Of a stretch of 14,426 nucleotides of DNA, positions 9,862 to 14,426 are shown one piece after another. The stretch is taken from positions 1 through 14,426 of the forward strand of contig JAJFMR010000030.1 in the NCBI GenBank assembly GCA_020696915.1. The letters run 5' to 3'. The position numbers were made by a program, and so were the translations under genes. Positions within the stretch are counted from its first letter, which is position 1, and each line of letters starts with the position of its first letter. The DNA is from Rhizobiaceae bacterium. GTDB lineage: Bacteria > Pseudomonadota > Alphaproteobacteria > Rhizobiales > Rhizobiaceae. A model generated the notes under the pieces. It was not told where the DNA came from, ran no database searches, and worked only from the letters and a program-made list of their open reading frames with translations.

Positions 9862-11097
9862 TCAGCGGGCGATGGCGGACGTCGATTCGGGCGGCGCTGG
9901 GGGAGGCCGGGCGAAATCGTCGGCGCGACCGGGCGTGGCTTTCGGCGCGACGCCCTCCACGGCAAGCTTCTCGCCTGGCGAGCGGGCACTCTTTTTCGGC
10001 GCCGCCACCTGTCCCAGCAACTCGATGCCGCCGTCGAGTTCCGGATCGCGCAAAGAAATCGGCACGGTTCGATCGATCGATCCGACATCGACCGACGGCG
10101 TCTCGGCCTGCGGAAGCCCGGCCGGCGTGAGCGTCGCCACACCCTGCATGGCGGCCTCGCCGAGCAGCTTGGCAAGCGGCTTCTCCGCATAGAAAGCCAT
10201 CTTGCGCTTGCCAGGCCCGGTCAGGTTGATGCCATCGCTCGAACGCAGCCGCACAGGCTGCCCGTTGATGTCCGGGCCGGTCGCGGCGTAGGCGCCGTTC
10301 TCGTCCACGAAACCGTCCCAGATATCCACGAACTCCGCGCCGACTTCCGCTGCGGCGGCCCGGTAGAAGTCGTTGAAGGCCAACATGTCGGTCAGCATCT
10401 TCGGGGATTTGAACGCCGGGACACCGACCCAGATGAACGGCACCTTGCGGTCAGCGATCGCTTTCGCGAACGCCTTGGCGCGTTCGCCATACTCGCGATC
10501 CCAGGCCGCCGACCGCAGCGTCTCGCGCGCCTCGCCGATGCGCATCTGCTGGCGATCGTTGCCGCCGAGCATGACCACGATCGCCGCTGGCTTTTCGGTC
10601 TCCGTCAGCTCGACGATCTTTTCCGGCCAGTTGTAATAGTCGTCGCGCACGAACCCCGATGAACCGCTCGTCCTGTCGATCACCATGACCCGGGGATTTT
10701 CGGCGAACACCGCTTCCAGGCCCTCGGCAAGGCCGCTGCCCAGAAAATCCCCGACGACCATGACTTTCAGCGCGTCTTCCTGCTTGTCGACGGCTTTCTC
10801 CTCGGCCCTCGGGTCGGCCCTCTCGACCACCCGGTTGCGGGGCCGGGCGGCTTCGCGGCGGCGCACCGTGCGTTTCTTCCGGGCTTTCGGCGGTGCCGCC
10901 CGTCTTACCCGCTTCTCGACACGGTCGGCCTTGCGCGGGACAAACATGTCAAGCAGCCGCCAGGGACGCCTGACCTCCTGCTGCGCCGATGCGATCGACG
11001 GAGCGGCCACCGTGAAGCCTGTGGCGAGGACCGCCAGCGCCACGAAGACGAGCAGCGCCCGGCTCGGGGAAAACAGGCGTCCGATACAAGCTATCAC
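9862..11097 (-). CDS. DUF459 family SGNH-fold periplasmic protein
   Basis: A 411-residue exported protein of the DUF459 (SGNH/GDSL-like) family. A signal peptide covers about 1-38, with a likely cut at ASA|QQ. A strongly basic linker (about 43-92) follows, then the SGNH-like domain (about 110-315) and a low-complexity, proline-rich tail. Block I reads GDFLGSG (116-122), with Phe where the catalytic Ser of GDS normally stands. Block III GGND (178-181) is intact. Block V reads DGIN (288-291), with Asn in place of the catalytic His. Hydrolase activity is therefore doubtful. The start is GTG at 11097, supported by GGAGA about 9 bases upstream. It lies 63 bases after the lytic transglycosylase gene, probably in one transcript, which suggests a role in the cell wall or surface polysaccharide. 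The exact function is unknown. Confidence 0.88.
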   Translation of the reverse strand: MIACIGRLFSPSRALLVFVALAVLATGFTVAAPSIASAQQEVRRPWRLLDMFVPRKADRVEKRVRRAAPPKARKKRTVRRREAARPRNRVVERADPRAEEKAVDKQEDALKVMVVGDFLGSGLAEGLEAVFAENPRVMVIDRTSGSSGFVRDDYYNWPEKIVELTETEKPAAIVVMLGGNDRQQMRIGEARETLRSAAWDREYGERAKAFAKAIADRKVPFIWVGVPAFKSPKMLTDMLAFNDFYRAAAAEVGAEFVDIWDGFVDENGAYAATGPDINGQPVRLRSSDGINLTGPGKRKMAFYAEKPLAKLLGEAAMQGVATLTPAGLPQAETPSVDVGSIDRTVPISLRDPELDGGIELLGQVAAPKKSARSPGEKLAVEGVAPKATPGRADDFARPPPAPPESTSAIAR

Positions 11098-11116
11098 CTG
11101 GACGTCTCCATTTGCT

Positions 11117-11139
11117 GCCGGAGGTCCTTCGCCTCCGGC
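11117..11139 (-). other. Hairpin between the lytic transglycosylase and DUF459 genes
   Basis: GCCGGAGG (11117-11124) and CCTCCGGC (11132-11139) form a perfect 8-bp stem around a 7-base loop on either strand. In the leftward transcript it is not followed by a U-run, so readthrough into the DUF459 gene is expected. It may dampen expression of the second gene or protect the upstream message. Confidence 0.45.
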
Positions 11140-11160
11140 GGGCGGCCGGACGAGCCCGGC

Positions 11161-12381
11161 CTATCGCTTGCGCAGCCTCGACAGCACTTCCATGCTCGGA
11201 TGGCCGTCCGGAGACAGGCCGGCCGCGGCCTGGAAGGCCTTGATCGCGGAGCGTGACCCGGCGCCGATCTTTCCGTCGAACTTGCCGTCATAGTATCCGT
11301 AAGTCGACAGACGCTCCTGCAGTTCCTGCCTCTCCTCGAAAGTGAGCTTCGTGAAGGGTCGGTCCCAGTCGCGGACCAGCCCGCCATAGCCTGCTATTTC
11401 GTCCGCAAGAAGGCCGACGGCAAGGGCATACTTGTCGGCATTGTTGTAGCGCTTCAGGACGGAGAAGTTCTTGATGATCAGGAAGGCCGGACCGCCGCGC
11501 CCGTCGGGAACTTTCAGCGTGGCGCTTTCCCTGCCGTTGCCGAAGGGCTTGCCGCTGGCACGGGTGACGCCGATCGACTGCCATTTCGAGAGGGACATGG
11601 AACCGGCAGGAAATTTCCTGCCCTCCGGCAGCTTCACTTCGTAACCCCACGTCCGGCCGGATTGCCAGCCGTTCTTGCGCAGCAGATTGGCCGCGGTGGC
11701 GAGCGCATCCGGCACCGAGTTCCAGATGTCGCGGCGGCCGTTGCCGTCCGCGTCGACGGCGTAGGCGATGTAGCTGGTCGGAATGAATTGCGTATGTCCC
11801 ATCGCACCCGCCCACGAGCCGGTCAGGTGGCGCTCGTCGATGTCGCCGCTCTGCAGGATCTTCAGCGCCGCGATGAGCTGCGTGCGCGCGAACTTCGCCC
11901 GCCGCTTGTCGGCATAGGCAAGCGTCGCGAGCGAGCGAACGACCGAGCGCATGACCTTGTCGTTCTTCAGGATCTCACCGTAGTTCGATTCCATCGACCA
12001 GATGGCGAGCAGAATGTGGCGGTCGACCCCATACCTCGATTCGATCCCGTCGAGCGTCGCCTTGTACTTGCGCGCCATCGCGCGGCCGACGCCGACGGCG
12101 TTCTCATGGACGCGGTTGTCGAAATAGTCCCACACCGGCGCGGTGAACTCCGGCTGGGCGCGGGCCTTTTCGAGGACTTCCGGATCGATCTCGGTGACGT
12201 TGCGGAAGGCGCGATCGAACGTCGCGCCGGAAACGCCGCTCTTCGCCGCGGTGCCGCGGAAGCCCTGGATCCAGCGCTCGAAGCCGGCATCGGCCAAGGC
12301 CGGGGCCGCCGCAAGCAGCAGACCGAGCGAGATGGCGGCGGCCGCGGCAGCGAGCCGCGCTGCGCTCCTTAGGACAAGCAT
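11161..12381 (-). CDS. Lytic murein transglycosylase, MltB family, with peptidoglycan-binding domain
   Basis: A 406-residue enzyme that cuts the MurNAc-GlcNAc bond of peptidoglycan and leaves 1,6-anhydro-MurNAc ends. A signal peptide covers 1-30 (cut at ALA|DA), with no lipobox cysteine, so the protein is probably soluble in the periplasm. The catalytic domain spans about 32-330. Glu131 in SMESNYGE is the expected acid, and GAMGHTQFIPTSY is the typical MltB/SltB substrate-site signature. A PG_binding_1 domain lies at the C-terminus (about 346-405, FEERQELQERLSTYGYYDGKF). The ATG at 12381 is preferred over one 11 codons upstream because AGGGGGAAG stands directly before it and the signal peptide then starts cleanly. 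It is first of a leftward pair with the DUF459 gene and divergent from galU. Confidence 0.95.
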   Translation of the reverse strand: MLVLRSAARLAAAAAAISLGLLLAAAPALADAGFERWIQGFRGTAAKSGVSGATFDRAFRNVTEIDPEVLEKARAQPEFTAPVWDYFDNRVHENAVGVGRAMARKYKATLDGIESRYGVDRHILLAIWSMESNYGEILKNDKVMRSVVRSLATLAYADKRRAKFARTQLIAALKILQSGDIDERHLTGSWAGAMGHTQFIPTSYIAYAVDADGNGRRDIWNSVPDALATAANLLRKNGWQSGRTWGYEVKLPEGRKFPAGSMSLSKWQSIGVTRASGKPFGNGRESATLKVPDGRGGPAFLIIKNFSVLKRYNNADKYALAVGLLADEIAGYGGLVRDWDRPFTKLTFEERQELQERLSTYGYYDGKFDGKIGAGSRSAIKAFQAAAGLSPDGHPSMEVLSRLRKR

Positions 12382-12584
12382 GTCTTCCCCCTTTCGTGAT
12401 ACAGGAAAGCCCATTCAAACGCCGAAGCCGTTATCAATCAGTTTACCATGGGCACGGCTGGCAACCGAATCCAGCCATCGACGAGATGAAAGGACCGTCG
12501 AGCGCCTTCCGGTAGAATGAGATTCCGGCATGAAAATGTCGGGATCGGGCTACGGTGCGGGGAATCGGACCAAACGGGGGAAGA
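12382..12584. other. Divergent intergenic region between the lytic transglycosylase gene and galU
   Basis: 203 bases without a gene. A -10-like TAGAAT at 12513-12518 faces galU but has no good -35 partner. TTGCCA and TTGATA motifs on the minus strand (near 12450 and 12437) lack a well-spaced -10. The galU ribosome site, GGGGGAAG, lies about 4 bases before its ATG. No operator or riboswitch was recognised. Confidence 0.4.
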
Positions 12585-13478
12585 ATGAAGAAAGTTCGAA
12601 AGGCAGTCTTTCCGGTCGCCGGACTGGGCACGCGGTTCCTTCCCGCAACCAAGGCCATTCCGAAGGAAATGCTGACGATCGTCGACAGGCCGGTCATCCA
12701 GTACGTCGTCGACGAGGCGCGGGAGGCCGGCATCGAGCACTTCATCTTCGTGACCGGCCGCAACAAGGGCGTCATCGAGGATCATTTCGACGTACAGTTC
12801 GAACTCTACGACCCTCTCGCGCAGCGCGGAAAGCACGATCAGCTTGCCCGGCTGCAGCGGCTGCAGCCGGCGCCGGGCCAGACCAGCTTCACCCGCCAGC
12901 AGGTGCCGCTGGGGCTCGGTCACGCGGTGTGGTGCGCGCGCGACCTGGTCGGTGACGAGCCCTTCGCCCTGCTCTTGCCCGACATGATCATGCAGTCGGA
13001 ACGAAGCTGCATGGCCGGGATGGTCGACCTTTACGAGCGGACTGGCAGCAACATCGTGGCGGTGCAGGAGTGCGACGCCGCCGAAGCTCACAAATACGGG
13101 ATCGTCGGCAAGGGGGATGACGTCCATTCCGGCTTCCGGATCACCGGCATGGTCGAGAAACCGCGTCCGGGAACCGCTCCCTCGAATCTCTTCATCAACG
13201 GCCGCTACATCCTGCAGCCGGAGATATTCGAGGTGCTTGAAAGTCATGAACGCGGCGCCGGCGACGAGATCCAGCTGACCGATGCGATGCTCAAACTGCA
13301 GACAAGGCAGGCGTTCTACGGCTATCACTACAAAGGCCGCACCTTCGACTGCGGCTCGCCGGAAGGCTTCATCGAGGCAAATGTCGCTTTCGCCCTGCGT
13401 CGGCCGGACATCGCCGAGACGATGTCGGGAGTTATTTCCCGGCTTCTGGAAGACATGCAGCCGCAGGCGCCAAGCTGA
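12585..13478 (+). CDS. galU: UTP-glucose-1-phosphate uridylyltransferase (UDP-glucose pyrophosphorylase)
   Basis: A 297-residue cytoplasmic nucleotidyltransferase that makes UDP-glucose from UTP and glucose-1-phosphate, the glucosyl donor for exopolysaccharide, LPS core and cyclic glucans. The nucleotide loop is AGLGTRFLPATKAIPKEM (12-29). A family-typical segment, VPLGLGHAVWCARD, lies at 108-121. Asp133 in LLPDMI should hold the Mg ion, and Lys192 in VEKP should contact the sugar phosphate. The family motif DEIQLTDA is at 227-234. Length matches bacterial GalU. The ATG at 12585 is chosen for the GGGGGAAG just upstream and because the residues MKKVRKAVFPVAG match homologues; an upstream GTG at 12555 is less likely. 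In rhizobia this enzyme may carry the name ExoN. A KpsF-type gene follows 97 bases later. Confidence 0.97.
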   Translation: MKKVRKAVFPVAGLGTRFLPATKAIPKEMLTIVDRPVIQYVVDEAREAGIEHFIFVTGRNKGVIEDHFDVQFELYDPLAQRGKHDQLARLQRLQPAPGQTSFTRQQVPLGLGHAVWCARDLVGDEPFALLLPDMIMQSERSCMAGMVDLYERTGSNIVAVQECDAAEAHKYGIVGKGDDVHSGFRITGMVEKPRPGTAPSNLFINGRYILQPEIFEVLESHERGAGDEIQLTDAMLKLQTRQAFYGYHYKGRTFDCGSPEGFIEANVAFALRRPDIAETMSGVISRLLEDMQPQAPS

Positions 13479-13575
13479 TTCTTGAAGCTGGACCGCGGCC
13501 TCCTGCGTCCATACCTCGCGGAAAAACGCGGGTTCCGGATTGGACAGCCGGCGCGAGAGGCGCTAACGCATCGGA

Positions 13576-14426
13576 ATGCTTGCGGGCTCCAGCACCAGAC
13601 GATTCGACCGGGAGACGACAATCGCGTCCGTCCTGAGGACGGTTGCCGTGGAGCAGGCGGGGATAGCGGCGCTCGCGGAAGCCCTGGAGAGCGGCCTTGC
13701 CGAGGCGTTTGCCCGGGCCGTCGATCTCATTGCCGGCATCGAGGGCCGTGTCATCGTGACCGGCGTCGGCAAGAGCGGGCATATCGGCGCGAAGATGGCC
13801 GCGACCCTCGCCTCGACCGGCACGCCTGCCCATTTCGTCCATCCCTCGGAAGCCAATCACGGCGACCTCGGCATGATCGCCCGCAACGATGCGATCGTCG
13901 CCATTTCTTGGTCGGGCGAAAGCCAGGAACTCAAGGGCATCATTACCCATTCGAAGCGGTTCAGGATTCCGCTGGTCGCGGTGACCGCGGGCACGTCGTC
14001 GGCGCTGGCCCGTGAAGCGGATGTGCTGCTCTCGCTTCCCAGAGTGCCGGAAGCCTGCCCGCATGGATTGGCGCCGACCACCTCGACGCTGCTGCAACTC
14101 GTCATCGGCGACGCGCTGGCGATCGCGCTCCTCGAGGCGCGCGGCTTCACCCCGGATCATTTCCACGCGCTGCACCCGGGAGGGCGCCTTGGAGCGAGCC
14201 TGACGCAGGTGCGCGAACTGATGCATTCCGGCGACGCAATGCCGGTCGTGCCAAGCGGCACGAAGATGCCGGACGCCATGCGGGTGCTGTCCAAAAAAAG
14301 GTTTGGATGTGTCTGCGTGGTGAGCGGGGAGGGGTACCTGGCCGGAATCGTGACGGACGGCGATCTGGCTCGCAATCTGGACCGCAACCTCGCCGAGACC
14401 TCCGTCGACGACATCATGACGCGGCG
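13576..14426 (+). CDS. Arabinose-5-phosphate isomerase, KpsF/KdsD family (3' end cut by the window)
   Basis: 283 codons are visible and the frame is still open at the window edge; family members are about 320-335 residues, so roughly 40-50 are missing. The enzyme interconverts ribulose-5-phosphate and arabinose-5-phosphate, the first committed step to Kdo for lipopolysaccharide or capsule. The SIS domain (about 40-185) shows GVGKSG (63-68), HPSEANHGDLG (89-99), SWSGES (111-116) and the signature ACPHGLAPTTST (160-171). HPGG at 200-203 precedes a first CBS domain (from about 216), which includes GIVTDGDL. The start is well bounded: an in-frame TAA lies at 13564-13566 and ATG 13576 is the next start codon, though its ribosome site is weak (GAGAGG 15 bases upstream). 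It lies 97 bases after galU with no clear terminator between, so cotranscription is possible. Confidence 0.95.
   Translation, partial: MLAGSSTRRFDRETTIASVLRTVAVEQAGIAALAEALESGLAEAFARAVDLIAGIEGRVIVTGVGKSGHIGAKMAATLASTGTPAHFVHPSEANHGDLGMIARNDAIVAISWSGESQELKGIITHSKRFRIPLVAVTAGTSSALAREADVLLSLPRVPEACPHGLAPTTSTLLQLVIGDALAIALLEARGFTPDHFHALHPGGRLGASLTQVRELMHSGDAMPVVPSGTKMPDAMRVLSKKRFGCVCVVSGEGYLAGIVTDGDLARNLDRNLAETSVDDIMTR

Noticed and set aside
11662..12372. A 236-codon frame antisense to the lytic transglycosylase gene
   Set aside because: It is antisense to the catalytic motif region and signal peptide of a clear MltB-family gene, with no recognisable domain of its own.
13482..14015. A 177-codon rightward frame starting 3 bases after galU
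   Set aside because: It overlaps the KpsF-family gene in another frame. The KpsF frame carries the SIS and CBS motifs, whereas this one is Arg/Gly-rich without motifs.
14293..14299. A run of seven A in the KpsF-family gene as a frameshift or phase-variation site
   Set aside because: The frame reads correctly through it (Ser-Lys-Lys-Arg) into the conserved CBS motif. A run of seven is short for slippage, and the codon phase does not fit a classic A-AAA-AAG site.

Overview
The window is a GC-rich stretch of chromosome. Its codon bias favours G/C at third positions, which produces very long open shadow frames. The protein sequences, the gene order and a dispersed palindromic repeat suggest an alphaproteobacterium of the order Hyphomicrobiales (Rhizobiales), probably close to Mesorhizobium or other Phyllobacteriaceae. 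That placement is inferred from remembered family sequences, not from a search. No tRNA, rRNA, insertion sequence, prophage gene, CRISPR array or toxin-antitoxin pair was seen. I read it as ordinary core chromosome with a few interesting regulatory elements, and I did not find a new defence or mobile system.

Left part (1-2050). The first bases may hold the last 14 codons of a rightward gene. Next come a leftward alpha/beta hydrolase (lysophospholipase/monoacylglycerol lipase type) and a 519-base gap, then a rightward class A small heat-shock protein. The gap holds a dispersed palindromic repeat, a tandem 11-bp-period direct repeat, a good match to a sigma-32 (RpoH) promoter, and a 5' leader that folds like a ROSE RNA thermometer. 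A strong hairpin terminator closes the heat-shock gene and serves the convergent threonine aldolase gene poorly or not at all.

Middle (2047-9835). A leftward low-specificity L-threonine aldolase diverges from gltB and gltD, which encode the large and small subunits of NADPH-dependent glutamate synthase (GOGAT). With glutamine synthetase encoded elsewhere, GOGAT assimilates ammonium into glutamate. All amidotransferase and iron-sulfur ligands checked in GltB are present. gltB has a long leader with a candidate promoter and an adjacent dyad, and a GC-rich hairpin lies between gltB and gltD.

Right part (9862-14426). An envelope cluster contains a leftward pair, an MltB-family lytic transglycosylase followed by a DUF459 SGNH-fold periplasmic protein. 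Two usual catalytic residues of the latter are replaced. Diverging from the pair are galU (UDP-glucose pyrophosphorylase) and a KpsF/KdsD arabinose-5-phosphate isomerase that runs off the window. Together these genes supply UDP-glucose for surface polysaccharides, a Kdo precursor for lipopolysaccharide, and peptidoglycan remodelling.
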